Of a DNA stretch of 35,332 nt, positions 4,992 through 14,737 are shown piece after piece; the stretch's first letter is position 1, and each line of letters starts with the position of its first letter. Below the pieces are notes generated by a model, which searched no databases, was not told the DNA's origin, and worked only from the letters and a program-made list of their open reading frames with translations. The stretch is from Actinomycetes bacterium (GTDB lineage Bacteria; Actinomycetota; Actinomycetes; Nanopelagicales; Nanopelagicaceae). The DNA is taken from the NCBI GenBank assembly GCA_919902125.1, contig CAKKQM010000010.1, positions 10,557 through 45,888 on the forward strand, given 5' to 3'. Made by a program: the position numbers and the translations under genes.

Positions 4992-6541
4992 CGCAGATCT
5001 TTTACGACTTCTCTTGCTGCAAATGCAACTTTGCCTGATTGAACCAGAGTAACTGCTGCTTCAAGTTCGGGTGACAGCCAACGATCTGGCCCAACACCAG
5101 GAACAATTTTGCGAAGTTCCTTCACAACACTTGCAGTAGCAGGTGCCGGCGTGAGTCCTGTACGCAGATCAATTGCGCGAGCCGCTGTCACTAGTTCGAT
5201 GGCCAGAATACGCGAAAGATTTTCTACAACCTTGCGCAGTTTTCTGGCTGCATTCCAGCCCATAGAAACGTGATCCTCCTGCATCGCAGAACTTGGAATC
5301 GAATCAACGCTTGCGGGTGCAGCAAGACGCTTATTCTCGCTGACCAGGCTGGCCTGTGTGTATTGCGCAATCATCAAACCTGAGTCGACACCTGGATCGT
5401 GGGCTAAAAATGGAGGCAATCCAGCGGATCGATGTTGATCCAACATACGGTCGGTGCGACGCTCGGCAATCGAACCCAGATCAGCAGCAGCGATGGCAAG
5501 GAAATCCAGTACATAAGCAACTGGTGCTCCGTGGAAATTACCATTGGATTCAATGCGACCATCGGGCAGAATAACTGGGTTATCAATGAAACTCTGCAAT
5601 TCGCGACCCGCAATGGTGGCCGCATAATCAATAGTGTCTCGAACTGCGCCATTTACCTGCGGTGCACAACGCAATGAATACGCATCTTGTACGCGCGAGT
5701 CATTCTCTAAGTGCGAGGCAACAATTCCTGAATCGTTAAGGAGAGCATAAATATTTGCGGCACTAGCAACTTGACCTACGTGCGGACGCAACGGTCCGTG
5801 TAGATCTGGTGCAAATACCCGGTCTGTGCCGAGTAAACCTTCAATACTCATGGCAGCGGTTATATCTGCGACAGTGCACAGGGCCGCTAAATCAGCGCAA
5901 GCCATAATCAACATTCCAAGCATGCCATCGGTGCCATTGATAAGAGCCAGACCTTCTTTAGCTTCCAACTCAATGGGTTCGATGCCAGCAGTTTTCATCG
6001 CCTCAAGCGCTGGCATCTCTTTCCCACTTGCGTCATGAACCAGACCTTCGCCCATTACCGCCAGCGCACAATGCGAAAGCGGTGCTAAATCTCCGCTACA
6101 ACCGAGCGAACCGAACTCGGGCACAACTGGCGTAATACCTGCATTAAGAAAATCTGCATAAGCCTGTGCCAATGCAACGCGCACACCAGTGCGCCCTGAT
6201 GTCATGGTGCGCAGACGCAGGAACATTAAAGCGCGTACTACTTCTCGTTCAACTGCTGGCCCAACACCAGCCGCGTGCGAACGAATTAGTGACTTCTGTA
6301 GTTGCGTTCTATCTTTTACATCAATGTGGCGGCTAGCCAATGCCCCGAAACCTGTTGATACTCCATAAACGGGAATCCCACCGGCTGCATAATCCTCTAT
6401 GTACTTGCGTGAAGCGCTAATGGCGACAATGGCTTCGGGTGAAATAACTACCTTCGCATTCTGGCGCGCAACTGCAATCACATCATTAAAGGTAACCCCG
6501 CTGGTGCTAAGAGTTACGGCTTTATTTGATTCGATTGCCAT
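4988..6541 (-). CDS. hutH: Histidine ammonia-lyase
   Basis: Removes ammonia from L-histidine to give urocanate, the first step of histidine degradation. 517 residues, normal family length. The MIO cofactor motif reads GSLGCSGDLAPLSH with C148-S149-G150; the first residue is Cys instead of the commoner Ala, a variant I believe also occurs in other actinobacterial HutH. Other hallmarks are YGVSTGFGALA, HAAGVGP and QDAYSLRCAPQVNGAVRD. ATG 6541 is preferred over an upstream ATG at 6556 because GAGGTG lies 8 bases before it. The start overlaps the end of hutI by 20 bases, so it is the last gene of a hutU-hutI-hutH operon. Confidence 0.95.
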   Translation of the reverse strand: MAIESNKAVTLSTSGVTFNDVIAVARQNAKVVISPEAIVAISASRKYIEDYAAGGIPVYGVSTGFGALASRHIDVKDRTQLQKSLIRSHAAGVGPAVEREVVRALMFLRLRTMTSGRTGVRVALAQAYADFLNAGITPVVPEFGSLGCSGDLAPLSHCALAVMGEGLVHDASGKEMPALEAMKTAGIEPIELEAKEGLALINGTDGMLGMLIMACADLAALCTVADITAAMSIEGLLGTDRVFAPDLHGPLRPHVGQVASAANIYALLNDSGIVASHLENDSRVQDAYSLRCAPQVNGAVRDTIDYAATIAGRELQSFIDNPVILPDGRIESNGNFHGAPVAYVLDFLAIAAADLGSIAERRTDRMLDQHRSAGLPPFLAHDPGVDSGLMIAQYTQASLVSENKRLAAPASVDSIPSSAMQEDHVSMGWNAARKLRKVVENLSRILAIELVTAARAIDLRTGLTPAPATASVVKELRKIVPGVGPDRWLSPELEAAVTLVQSGKVAFAAREVVKDLR

Positions 6542-7697
6542 GCGACCACACCTCATCTATTAGTGGAACACCCGGACGATATGCCAGATGAATATAAGAA
6601 GGGGTACTCAAAATTGAGAAGTCCGCGCTAGCACCCACGCTTAAATGCCCGACATCTGTACGACGAAGTGCCATTGCACCCCCTTTGGTTGCAGACCATA
6701 AAGCTTGCTCTGGGGAGAAACGAAGATCGCGTACGGCGATGGCGATCACGAAAGGCATATTTGTTGTGTAAGAACTTCCTGGGTTGCAATCTGAAGCCAA
6801 GGCAACGGTTACGCCAGCCTCAAATAATCTGCGTGCATCTGGATATTGCGATCGTGTAGAAAACTCAGCAGCCGGCAAGAGTGTTGCCACCGTGTTGGAC
6901 TTGGCAAGCGCGCTGATATCAGCATCGGAGATATGACTAACATGATCAACTGAAGCGGCATCTAATTCAACGCCAATTTGCACGCCTTCGCCTGGTTCGA
7001 GTTGATTAGCGTGTAACCTTGGCAGTAGTCCTTTAGCGATTCCCGCCTTTAAAATCTGGCGCGCTTGGTCTGCTGTAAATGCGCCTTTGTCGCAGAAAAC
7101 GTCGATCCATTTAGAGTGGGCAAGCGCAGCGTTCAACATAGGGCCACAGACCAGGTCTACATAATCATCGGGGCTATCTCTGAATTCTTTTGGCACAACA
7201 TGCGCGCCCAAGAAAGTTGTCTCATCGGTCACTTGCTTAGCAACAACTAGCGAACGTGCTTCATCGTCAACAGTGAGTCCATATCCAGATTTGCATTCAA
7301 TGGTGGTGGTTCCCGCGGCATTCGCCTCCGCCACTAAACGCCTCGCGCTCTGTAGCAATTGACCGTTGCTGGCCTTGCGAGTTAATTCCACAGTGTAATT
7401 AATTCCGCCAGCGTCGTAACCCTCCCTTTGCATCCGTGCCCGAAACTCCGCAGCACGGTCGCCAGCAAAAACGAGATGTGCATGGCTGTCAACGAAACCT
7501 GGAATAACGCAGCGGCCTTGGGCATTTACACGATTGGCTATCTCAGATCGCGGAGCAATTTGCGATGGTCCAACCCACGTTACTAAGTCACCTTCAACGA
7601 CAAATGCTGCATCGGGAAGCAATCCCAGTGGCGTGCCATCTATAGAAGGATCATTGGTCACCAAAAGACCAATATTGTCAACGAGGGTGCGAGTCAT
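6522..7697 (-). CDS. hutI: Imidazolonepropionase
   Basis: Opens the imidazolone ring, giving N-formimidoyl-L-glutamate (third step of histidine degradation). 391 residues of the amidohydrolase superfamily. Metal-site motifs are in order: DSHAHLVFAGDR near residue 70, HANQL near 230, VDHVSH near 255 and ASDCNPGSS near 305. The C-terminal amidohydrolase domain includes GASADFSIL. It starts two bases after the hutU stop and overlaps hutH, so the three are translated from one mRNA. Confidence 0.95.
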   Translation of the reverse strand: MTRTLVDNIGLLVTNDPSIDGTPLGLLPDAAFVVEGDLVTWVGPSQIAPRSEIANRVNAQGRCVIPGFVDSHAHLVFAGDRAAEFRARMQREGYDAGGINYTVELTRKASNGQLLQSARRLVAEANAAGTTTIECKSGYGLTVDDEARSLVVAKQVTDETTFLGAHVVPKEFRDSPDDYVDLVCGPMLNAALAHSKWIDVFCDKGAFTADQARQILKAGIAKGLLPRLHANQLEPGEGVQIGVELDAASVDHVSHISDADISALAKSNTVATLLPAAEFSTRSQYPDARRLFEAGVTVALASDCNPGSSYTTNMPFVIAIAVRDLRFSPEQALWSATKGGAMALRRTDVGHLSVGASADFSILSTPSYIHLAYRPGVPLIDEVWSHGNRIK

Positions 7698-7699
7698 GG

Positions 7700-9370
7700 C
7701 TACTCAGTATCCAGCATTGGTACGGGCACATGCTTTGTGCGTGCAGTTTCCAGCGCACCTTCATAACCCGCATCTGCATGACGGATCACGCCCATACCTG
7801 GGTCATTTGTTAATACTCGAGCCAATTTCTGGGCCGCTAACTTGGTGCCATCTGCCACTGAGACTTGCCCCGCGTGAATTGATCGGCCGATACCGACGCC
7901 GCCGCCGTGGTGAATTGATACCCATGAAGCACCTGATGAAATATTGACCATGGCATTAAGTAGCGGCCAATCTGCAATTGCATCAGATCCGTCCAGCATC
8001 GCTTCGGTTTCACGATAAGGCGATGCAACTGAGCCACAGTCCAAGTGATCGCGCCCAATAACAATGGGGGCGCGAACTTCGCCTCTAGCAACCAGATCAT
8101 TAAAAGCTAAGCCCGCTTTATCGCGTTCGCCATAACCTAACCAACAGATGCGAGCAGGCAGACCTTGGAAGGCAACTTTTTCTTGCGCCATAGTGATCCA
8201 GCGATGCAAGCCTTCATTTTCAGGAAAAAGTTCGAGCACTGCTTTATCTGTACGGTAAATATCTTTTGGATCTCCCGACAGGGCCACCCAACGGAATGGC
8301 CCTTTGCCTTCGCAGAATAAGGGACGGATATATGCAGGGATAAAGCCAGGGAATGAAAAAGCTTTGTCGTACCCACCTTGCCTAGCTTCAGCGCGGATGG
8401 AATTACCGTAATCAAAGACTTCCGCGCCCTTGCCCATAAAGCCAACCATCGCCTCAACATGTTTGGCCATCGATTCGCGTGCCTTGCGGGTGAAGTCTTC
8501 GGGATTCCTCTTGGCTAATTCAGTAGCATCGGCAAAATCCACACTGATTGGAATATACGCAAGGGGATCATGCGCTGATGTCTGGTCAGTGACGATGTCG
8601 AAGGGCACATCCATCATGAGTAATTGAGGAACTAGAACGGCAGCATTACCGACTAGACCAACTGAGAGTGGTCGTCCTTCACTTTTTGCTCTGAGCACGC
8701 GTTCAATTGCATCGCTGAGATTATCTGCAATTTCATCGAGGTAGCGAGTCTCCACTCGTTTAGCCAGTCGCGTCTGATCAATATCAATAATTAAGCAGAC
8801 GCCACCATTCATTGTTACCGCTAATGGCTGGGCGCCTCCCATTCCTCCGCAACCCGCCGTGAGCGTCAACGTTCCTTGCAGTGTGCCATTAAATCGCTTA
8901 TGTGCAATTGCTGAAAATGTTTCGTATGTACCTTGCAAAATTCCTTGAGTGCCGATGTAGATCCACGATCCTGCAGTCATCTGCCCATACATTGTTAAAC
9001 CAAGTTGTTCTAAGCGACGAAATTCTGGCCAATTTGCCCAATCCCCCACCAGGTTGGAGTTTGCGATTAAGACTCGTGGCGCCCATTCGTGCGTTTGAAA
9101 AACTCCTACCGGTTTTCCTGATTGCACTAGAAGAGTTTCATCATTTTTGAGTTTGGTTAACGATCGAACTATCGCATCAAAAGAAGGCCAGTCACGAGCA
9201 GCTTTACCTGTGCCTCCGTACACGACCAATTTCTCTGGATGCTCAGCAACTGCAGGATCTAAATTATTATGCAACATACGGATTGCAGCTTCTTGGCCCC
9301 ATCCCAACGCACTCATTGTTGAACCCGTTGCCGCATGCAGAATGCGGGGGGGCGAGGACGTCTGCGTCAT
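7700..9370 (-). CDS. hutU: Urocanate hydratase
   Basis: Converts urocanate to 4-imidazolone-5-propionate with tightly bound NAD+. 556 residues, the usual length. Conserved stretches include [15 protein letters not shown] near residue 50, [20 protein letters not shown], the glycine-rich [18 protein letters not shown] that shapes the NAD site, and [17 protein letters not shown] near the C-terminus. First gene of the hutU-hutI-hutH operon; a TATTCT box lies 6 bases before its ATG. No HutC or HutP-type regulator is present in the window. Confidence 0.96.
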   Translation of the reverse strand: MTQTSSPPRILHAATGSTMSALGWGQEAAIRMLHNNLDPAVAEHPEKLVVYGGTGKAARDWPSFDAIVRSLTKLKNDETLLVQSGKPVGVFQTHEWAPRVLIANSNLVGDWANWPEFRRLEQLGLTMYGQMTAGSWIYIGTQGILQGTYETFSAIAHKRFNGTLQGTLTLTAGCGGMGGAQPLAVTMNGGVCLIIDIDQTRLAKRVETRYLDEIADNLSDAIERVLRAKSEGRPLSVGLVGNAAVLVPQLLMMDVPFDIVTDQTSAHDPLAYIPISVDFADATELAKRNPEDFTRKARESMAKHVEAMVGFMGKGAEVFDYGNSIRAEARQGGYDKAFSFPGFIPAYIRPLFCEGKGPFRWVALSGDPKDIYRTDKAVLELFPENEGLHRWITMAQEKVAFQGLPARICWLGYGERDKAGLAFNDLVARGEVRAPIVIGRDHLDCGSVASPYRETEAMLDGSDAIADWPLLNAMVNISSGASWVSIHHGGGVGIGRSIHAGQVSVADGTKLAAQKLARVLTNDPGMGVIRHADAGYEGALETARTKHVPVPMLDTE

Positions 9371-9376
9371 AAGTGG

Positions 9377-9382
9377 AGAATA
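9377..9382 (-). promoter_or_regulatory. Leaderless -10 box of the hutUIH operon
   Basis: The minus strand reads TATTCT, 6 bases before the hutU ATG at 9370, without a ribosome site. The divergent tldD start at 9409 has a weaker CAGACT box at 9397-9402, also 6 bases upstream, so the 38-base gap may carry both promoters. Confidence 0.45.
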
Positions 9383-9408
9383 TCGCGACTTTGACCCAGA
9401 CTAGGCCT

Positions 9409-10917
9409 ATGTCTTCTCCTCGTACGGTAGATCCTGATTTTCTTGCTCTCCCACTTTCTGCCACAGCCGATGCTGCACTCAGCACCGCGGCAAGCGCAGG
9501 CGCATCCCACGTTGATGTACGTATCGAACGAGTCCGTACTGGATATCTACAGTTACGCGATGCACATCCAGAATCACAATCTGATAACACAGTCACTGGC
9601 GTCGGTGTGCGCGTCATCATTAATGGCACATGGGGTTTTGCATCATCTCCCGAAATATCCCCCGAGGTTGCGAAAAAACTAGCGCAGACCGCAGTTGCAA
9701 TGGCCAAGACAAGCAAACCACTCTCGACCGAGGAGGTCGCACTTGCCCCTGAGCCGGTGTATGGCAAGCAAACGTGGGTCTCTGACTATGAAATTGATCC
9801 CTTTTCTGTTCCCGATAAATCAAAAATCGCACGCTTAGCGCAATTAAGCAACAAGCTCCTTGCCACTTCGACGGTCAACCATGTCAGTGCGAACACTGTG
9901 TATGTAAAAGAACAGAAGTTCTACGCTGATTCCTATGGGACTACAACTACACAACAACGCGTACGCGTCCAGACTCAGATCGATGCAGTCAGCGTTGGTG
10001 ATCACGGCTTCGAATCCATGCGCACTCTTGCTCAGCCCGCTGGTTTTGGTTGGGAATGGATGGATAATGATCTCTACAACTGGGATGCAGAGATCGACGA
10101 ACTCCCCACCTTACTTGCAGAGAAAGTTAAAGCACCTAGCGTTGAAGCTGGAAAATACAATCTTCTTATTCATCCCAGTAATCTTTGGCTGACGATTCAC
10201 GAATCTATCGGCCATGCCACCGAACTGGATCGTGCTATTGGATATGAAGCAAACTATGCAGGAACCTCCTTTGCTACCCCTGAGAAGTTGGGAAAATTAA
10301 AGTACGGCTCGGAGTTGATGAATGTCACTGGAGATCGCATCACTCCGCACGGCTTAAGCACCGTTGGTTTTGATGACGAAGGTGTTGCTGCTCAGCAATG
10401 GGACATTATCAAAGATGGAACCTTGGTGGGTTACCAATTAGATCGACGGATCTCTGCACGGGTGGGTCGCGAACGGAGCAATGGTTGTGCATTCGCCGAC
10501 TCTCCGGCTCATGTGCCAATTCAACGTATGCCAAATGTTTCCTTGCAGGCCGATCCCAATGGTCCCGATCTGAATGGATTAATCGCCAGCATCGAGGATG
10601 GCATTTTAATTAAGGGCGATAAATCTTGGTCAATTGATATGCAACGGTACAATTTTCAATTTACAGGTCAGCAGTTTCACCGCATCAAGAATGGAAAAAT
10701 TGTTGGGCAAGTAAAGGATCTCGCCTATCAAGCTACAACAACAGAGTTCTGGGGTGCAATGCGCACTGTGGGCGGTCCTTCTACTTACGTACTTGGTGGC
10801 GCATTCAACTGTGGCAAAGGACAACCTAGCCAAGTTGCAGCGGTAAGTCATGGATGTCCCGCGGTAATCTTTGAGCAGATCAATGTCCTTAACACCGTTG
10901 CGGAGGCTGGAGCATGA
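9409..10917 (+). CDS. tldD: TldD-type metalloprotease subunit
   Basis: 502 residues from ATG 9409; a GTG at 9373 would add 12 residues but overlaps the divergent hutU promoter. TldD and TldE form a heterodimeric zinc protease that acts on unfolded or ribosomally made modified peptides, and degrades the CcdA antitoxin in E. coli. The catalytic HExxxH motif is present as HESIGH (H264, E265, H269), followed by ATELDRAIGYEANYAGTSFA, typical of TldD rather than TldE. The start of tldE overlaps its stop by four bases (ATGA). No obvious peptide substrate gene is adjacent, so its native substrate is open; toxin-antitoxin pairs occur 6 kb away but no functional link is shown. Confidence 0.92.
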   Translation: MSSPRTVDPDFLALPLSATADAALSTAASAGASHVDVRIERVRTGYLQLRDAHPESQSDNTVTGVGVRVIINGTWGFASSPEISPEVAKKLAQTAVAMAKTSKPLSTEEVALAPEPVYGKQTWVSDYEIDPFSVPDKSKIARLAQLSNKLLATSTVNHVSANTVYVKEQKFYADSYGTTTTQQRVRVQTQIDAVSVGDHGFESMRTLAQPAGFGWEWMDNDLYNWDAEIDELPTLLAEKVKAPSVEAGKYNLLIHPSNLWLTIHESIGHATELDRAIGYEANYAGTSFATPEKLGKLKYGSELMNVTGDRITPHGLSTVGFDDEGVAAQQWDIIKDGTLVGYQLDRRISARVGRERSNGCAFADSPAHVPIQRMPNVSLQADPNGPDLNGLIASIEDGILIKGDKSWSIDMQRYNFQFTGQQFHRIKNGKIVGQVKDLAYQATTTEFWGAMRTVGGPSTYVLGGAFNCGKGQPSQVAAVSHGCPAVIFEQINVLNTVAEAGA

Positions 10918-12305
10918 TCTCGCCACAAGAATTAATCGAGCGCATCACTGCATCTGCCGATTATGATGATTGCATTGTTATTGTCAATGAACAGACTCAA
11001 GCAAATCTTCGTTGGGCAAATAACACGCTGACCACAAATGGTGTTATTGCCGAACGCGCCATCACCGTTATCGCTTTTGTTGCTCTAGATAATGGGATGG
11101 CATCTGGCGGCATAACTCGTGCGGATATTGCTGTCCACGAAATTGATGCGATCGCAAAGGAAGCGGGCGTTGCGGCTCGTGCGGCAGGCAAGGCAAAGGA
11201 TATGGCCAAACTTGCCCGCAACCTTTCTGTTGGCACCTGGAGTGATGCGCACGCCACAACAAGTCCTGCTGTATTTGCGGCAATCGCACCGGCTCTGGGT
11301 GAGATGTTTCAACGCTCGCGTGGCGATGAGATCGAACTTTTCGGTTACGCCGAGCACACTCATCGCACTACCTGGGTTGGCTCTAAAGGCGGATTGCGTC
11401 TGCGTTGGGATCAACCAGCTGGACGTATAGAAATGACCGGAAAATCGCACCAGCGCACCCGTTCCACATGGGAGGGTGTCGCAACTCGGGATTTTTCCAA
11501 TGTTTCGATTGCGGATATTGATACCGCCATTCGTCAACGTTTAGAGTGGCAAGCAAAGCGGATTGAGATTCCAGCAGGGCGTTACAACACGCTCATGCCT
11601 TCAGGTGGCGTCGGTGATATTTTGACTTACCTTTTATGGAGCGCGGCAGGCCGTGATGCTTATGAAGGCCATTCTGTTTTCTCTCGCAAAGACGGCGCAG
11701 GCCCCAAAACACGCGTTGGGGAGAAACTCTCCAACCGCGCCGTAAATTTATACTCAGACTCGAACTATCCAGGACTTGAATGCGCACCTTTTTTAGTTGC
11801 CACTACAAGCGGCCCCACCAGTTCAGTCTTCGATAACGGTCAGAAAAATGACCATACTAATTGGATAACGCAGGGAGAACTTACATCCCTTGTACAGACT
11901 CGAGCATCAGCGGTCGATACTAAACTTTTATTTACTCCTATGGGCGACAACTTGATCATGGAAGTTCCTGGTGCAAAGGGTTCTTTAGAAGATCTCATTG
12001 CCGGCCTTGCAGATGGATTACTACTAACCACTCTTTGGTACATCCGCGAAGTTGATCCAAGCACTCTGCTACTTACCGGGCTCACGCGTGATGGTGTTTA
12101 TCGTGTCAAGGACGGTGAGGTAATTGGCGCAGTAAATAACTTCCGCTGGAATGAATCTCCTGTCGATCTCTTATCTCGCATGAAAACAGTAGGCGCAACG
12201 GAGATAACCCAACCACGCGAATGGGGTGATTACGTTGATCGTACTGCGATGCCGCCGGTTCTCTTTGAGAACTTCAATATGTCAACTGTAAGCCTGGGGA
12301 ACTAA
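10914..12305 (+). CDS. tldE: TldE/PmbA-type protease subunit
   Basis: 463 residues, partner of the upstream TldD. Family features include VNEQTQANLRWANNTLTTNG at the N-terminus, PSGGVGDILTYLLWSAAGRD in the middle and LLLTGLTRDGVYRVKDGEV near the C-terminus. It lacks a HExxxH motif, as expected for the non-catalytic TldE/PmbA subunit that helps form the substrate channel. The four-base overlap with tldD implies translational coupling and equal supply of the two subunits. It ends 7 bases before the convergent RNase H/phosphatase gene. Confidence 0.9.
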   Translation: MISPQELIERITASADYDDCIVIVNEQTQANLRWANNTLTTNGVIAERAITVIAFVALDNGMASGGITRADIAVHEIDAIAKEAGVAARAAGKAKDMAKLARNLSVGTWSDAHATTSPAVFAAIAPALGEMFQRSRGDEIELFGYAEHTHRTTWVGSKGGLRLRWDQPAGRIEMTGKSHQRTRSTWEGVATRDFSNVSIADIDTAIRQRLEWQAKRIEIPAGRYNTLMPSGGVGDILTYLLWSAAGRDAYEGHSVFSRKDGAGPKTRVGEKLSNRAVNLYSDSNYPGLECAPFLVATTSGPTSSVFDNGQKNDHTNWITQGELTSLVQTRASAVDTKLLFTPMGDNLIMEVPGAKGSLEDLIAGLADGLLLTTLWYIREVDPSTLLLTGLTRDGVYRVKDGEVIGAVNNFRWNESPVDLLSRMKTVGATEITQPREWGDYVDRTAMPPVLFENFNMSTVSLGN

Positions 12306-12312
12306 GAAACTC

Positions 12313-13386
12313 TTAACGCAGGTGGCCGCGTTCGTTTGCTGCACGAAGTGCACGTAAACTATCGCTAGGCCAGATTGAAATAGCAGAGATCGAACATGGC
12401 GCGACATCAATATGAAAAATACTCTCCGGAGATCCACCAATAGCTAAACGGATAGCTTGCTTGATGGGGCCATTGTGAGTCACGACAACAATTCGCTGTC
12501 CTGGATATAACGCAACCAAATCGTTAAGGGCTTCATCGATGCGCCATCCCAGTGCGTCGTAAGACTCTCCTTGCGGTGGCGCATACGCCGAAGATGACAA
12601 CCACGCCTGATATTCCTTGGGATATGCCTGCCTCACTTCATCGACGGACATACCGTCCCATGCACCAAAGGAACATTCAAACCAAACCTCATCAAAAATG
12701 ATGGGAAGATCCACCGCTGCAGCAATCGCCTGCGCTGTTTGCGTAGTGCGCAACAATGGAGAAGCAATCAATACCTCTGGAGTGAGTTTTGCGACCTCAG
12801 CGGCAACTGCCACTGCTTGGGCCTGACCTTCGTCAGTAAGTGGTGGATTTGGCTCACCAGAACCGGAGAACTTGCGATCTGGCGTGAGGATCGTTTCACC
12901 GTGACGAACAAAGTAAATCATGGTGGGAGCTTCATCCGAGCGCAGACGCTCAGTTAAATAGTTCTGCTGCTGTGCAAGATTGCCGCCACGTTCATCGAGA
13001 GCGCGATTAGCAAGACGATCTGCGTGGGAATTTTCCTCACGTGGAATCCAGGTATAAGTGATCAACGAAGGTGCATGTGCGGCACGCGCTTCTTGCGCCA
13101 AAGTGCGCATATCCGGATGCTTAATCTGCCAACGGCCCGACATCTGTTCTACAACCAATTTGCTATCCATTCGGACATCGACTTTTGCTTCTGGATCCAT
13201 CTGGTGAATCGCAACAAGACCTGCAAGGAGTCCGTTGTATTCAGCAACATTATTAGTAGCCGTGCCGATGTAATCATAAAGTTCGGCGATTACTACATTG
13301 TTCTCATGTACTACCGCGCCATAACCAGCATGACCAGGATTTCCACGCGAGCCGCCATCTGCAGTTAATACAAAATGTCGAGCCAC
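12313..13386 (-). CDS. Bifunctional RNase H / histidine phosphatase
   Basis: 357 residues from GTG 13386, whose G overlaps the TAG stop of the upstream gene; GGAG sits 8 bases upstream. N-terminal RNase HI domain (about 1-130) with the complete catalytic set D10 (TADGGSRGNPG), E49 (NNVAEYNG), D74 (RMDSK) and D123 (HADRLAN). C-terminal phosphoglycerate-mutase-like phosphatase (about 157-340) with the phospho-His motif VRHGET (R161, H162) and the second His in VVTHNGP. The same fusion is known in mycobacteria (Rv2228c), where the RNase H part removes RNA-DNA hybrids and the phosphatase part acts on alpha-ribazole phosphate-type substrates. The open frame extends to 13428, but the extra residues are not family-like. 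Confidence 0.93.
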   Translation of the reverse strand: MARHFVLTADGGSRGNPGHAGYGAVVHENNVVIAELYDYIGTATNNVAEYNGLLAGLVAIHQMDPEAKVDVRMDSKLVVEQMSGRWQIKHPDMRTLAQEARAAHAPSLITYTWIPREENSHADRLANRALDERGGNLAQQQNYLTERLRSDEAPTMIYFVRHGETILTPDRKFSGSGEPNPPLTDEGQAQAVAVAAEVAKLTPEVLIASPLLRTTQTAQAIAAAVDLPIIFDEVWFECSFGAWDGMSVDEVRQAYPKEYQAWLSSSAYAPPQGESYDALGWRIDEALNDLVALYPGQRIVVVTHNGPIKQAIRLAIGGSPESIFHIDVAPCSISAISIWPSDSLRALRAANERGHLR

Positions 13387-14114
13387 TATTTTGCTCCGCG
13401 CACTAAAATACAACGACACTCTTCGCAACGGACGACCTCGTCGGAGGCAAGAGTCTTTATGCGGCTGAGTTCAACGCTATTAATTGCAAGGTGGCATCCG
13501 TCACAACGACCTTCGCGCAGGGCGGCAGCACCAGTGCCGTTGCTGCTGCGGAGTTTTTCGTAAAGATCCACGAGTGCGCCATCAATTGCTGCAACTGTGG
13601 CAAGACGTTCCGAGATGATGGCAGTCACTTCAGATTCAATTGCAGCGAGCGCTGCAGCTTTGCGTGCTTCGATCTGGGTCGCTTGTGCGATGAGCAAATT
13701 TTCTTCTGCTTTTAATTCATCCAGACGCGCTTTAACGGAATCCATCCGGAGCATGATTTCGAGTTCAACTTCTTCTAATTCAGAACGGCGGCTAGTAAGG
13801 GTCTGCACTTCATGTTGCAACTTCTCAAGTTCTTTTGGGGCAGTTGATCCATCAGCCAGGCGCTTTTCATCTCGCTCGAGCCTGGCAACAACTTGTTCAA
13901 CATCTGATTCAGAGCGCGAAAGTTCACGCTTGATATCACTGATCTGAGTCTGGGCCGCAATTTCTAGATCACGCACGACGGTTAAACGTTGAGTCGTCCC
14001 AAGTAATTCAGCAATCTCAGGTAGAGCAGAAGCTTTATTGTGCAGCATGGCTACGTGAAAATCCATCCGTTGGATATCGAGAATTTGCAACTGATCACTG
14101 GGGTTGGCTTTCAT
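13386..14114 (-). CDS. C4 zinc-ribbon coiled-coil protein
   Basis: 242 residues. Residues about 30-175 are one long, charged heptad-rich coiled coil. The C-terminus is a C4 zinc ribbon: GRCDGCHLAI and VRCEECRCILV (CxxC pairs), matching the zf-RING_7 family (CT398-like, Rv2229c in M. tuberculosis). Its biochemical role is not established; links with nucleic acids and with secretion or flagellar systems have been proposed. An ideal AGGAGG lies 10 bases before the ATG. It is translated directly into the RNase H/phosphatase gene (stop-start overlap), a pairing conserved in actinobacteria. Confidence 0.88.
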   Translation of the reverse strand: MKANPSDQLQILDIQRMDFHVAMLHNKASALPEIAELLGTTQRLTVVRDLEIAAQTQISDIKRELSRSESDVEQVVARLERDEKRLADGSTAPKELEKLQHEVQTLTSRRSELEEVELEIMLRMDSVKARLDELKAEENLLIAQATQIEARKAAALAAIESEVTAIISERLATVAAIDGALVDLYEKLRSSNGTGAAALREGRCDGCHLAINSVELSRIKTLASDEVVRCEECRCILVRGAK

Positions 14115-14142
14115 CTTTCTCCAACCTCCTTTTCGTCAAGAC

Positions 14143-14217
14143 TGGTGGGCGCTGAGGGTTTCGAACCCCCGACATCCTCGGTGTAAACGAGGCGCTCTAC
14201 CACTGAGCTAAGCACCC
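14143..14217 (-). tRNA. tRNA-Val (anticodon TAC)
   Basis: Clear cloverleaf with encoded CCA: acceptor GGGTGCT/AGCGCCC (one G-U), D arm GCTCAGTGGTAGAGC, anticodon stem CCTCG/CGAGG with loop TTTACAC, and T arm with GGTTCGAAAC. The anticodon TAC is at plus-strand 14183-14185. It lies just upstream of the zinc-ribbon gene in the same orientation. Confidence 0.97.
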
Positions 14218-14268
14218 TAAGGCACCCGAATGCTACTGGATTAGTGCACGTAGAACGAATTCGTCATG

Positions 14269-14727
14269 CTACAACGCTGAAATTGCAGCCTTGTAATCAA
14301 CAATATTGCGCGCATCACCCATGCCGTTGACCACTTGCCAACGTAAAATACCGACTTTATCGATTACAAAGGTGCCACGGATTGCACAGCCACGAGTTTC
14401 TTCAAAGACGCCATATGCCTTTGCCACAGTCCCATGTGGCCAGAAGTCGGAGAGGATGGGAAATTTATATCCCTCTGATTCAGCGAATGCGCGTTGCGCA
14501 TGCATTGGGTCGCAGGAAATTGCGATCAATTGCACGTTCTCGTTTTGAAATGCACTCAAGTCATCACGGATTGCGCAAAGCTCGCCTGTACATCTTCCAG
14601 AGAATGCAAATGGATAAAAGAGAACTACAACGTTCTTTTCGCCCTTAAATGAAGCGAGTGAAATTTTCTCACCGTGTTGATTGAGTAACTCAAAATCAGG
14701 AGCAGGATTTCCAATAGTTAGCGACAT
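14269..14727 (-). CDS. AhpE-like peroxiredoxin
   Basis: 152 residues from ATG 14727; a longer frame to 14799 overlaps the preceding gene and lacks similarity. Thioredoxin-fold peroxidase that reduces hydrogen peroxide and organic peroxides. The peroxidatic motif PxxxSxxC reads PFAFSGRC (C46). A second Cys follows at C51 (GELCAIRDD) and a third in AISCDP, so a two-Cys mechanism is possible, whereas the mycobacterial AhpE (Rv2238c) is a one-Cys type. It lies downstream of the DUF3052 gene and close to aceE, the same neighbourhood as in M. tuberculosis (Rv2238c, Rv2239c, aceE). Confidence 0.9.
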   Translation of the reverse strand: MSLTIGNPAPDFELLNQHGEKISLASFKGEKNVVVLFYPFAFSGRCTGELCAIRDDLSAFQNENVQLIAISCDPMHAQRAFAESEGYKFPILSDFWPHGTVAKAYGVFEETRGCAIRGTFVIDKVGILRWQVVNGMGDARNIVDYKAAISAL

Positions 14728-14737
14728 AGCACGCAAC

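Noticed and set aside
6034-6110. Inactive hutH because the MIO triad begins with Cys
   Set aside because: Ser and Gly of the triad and the surrounding GSLG and GDLAPLSH residues are intact, and Cys-Ser-Gly is a tolerated variant of this family as far as I recall, so the enzyme is called functional.
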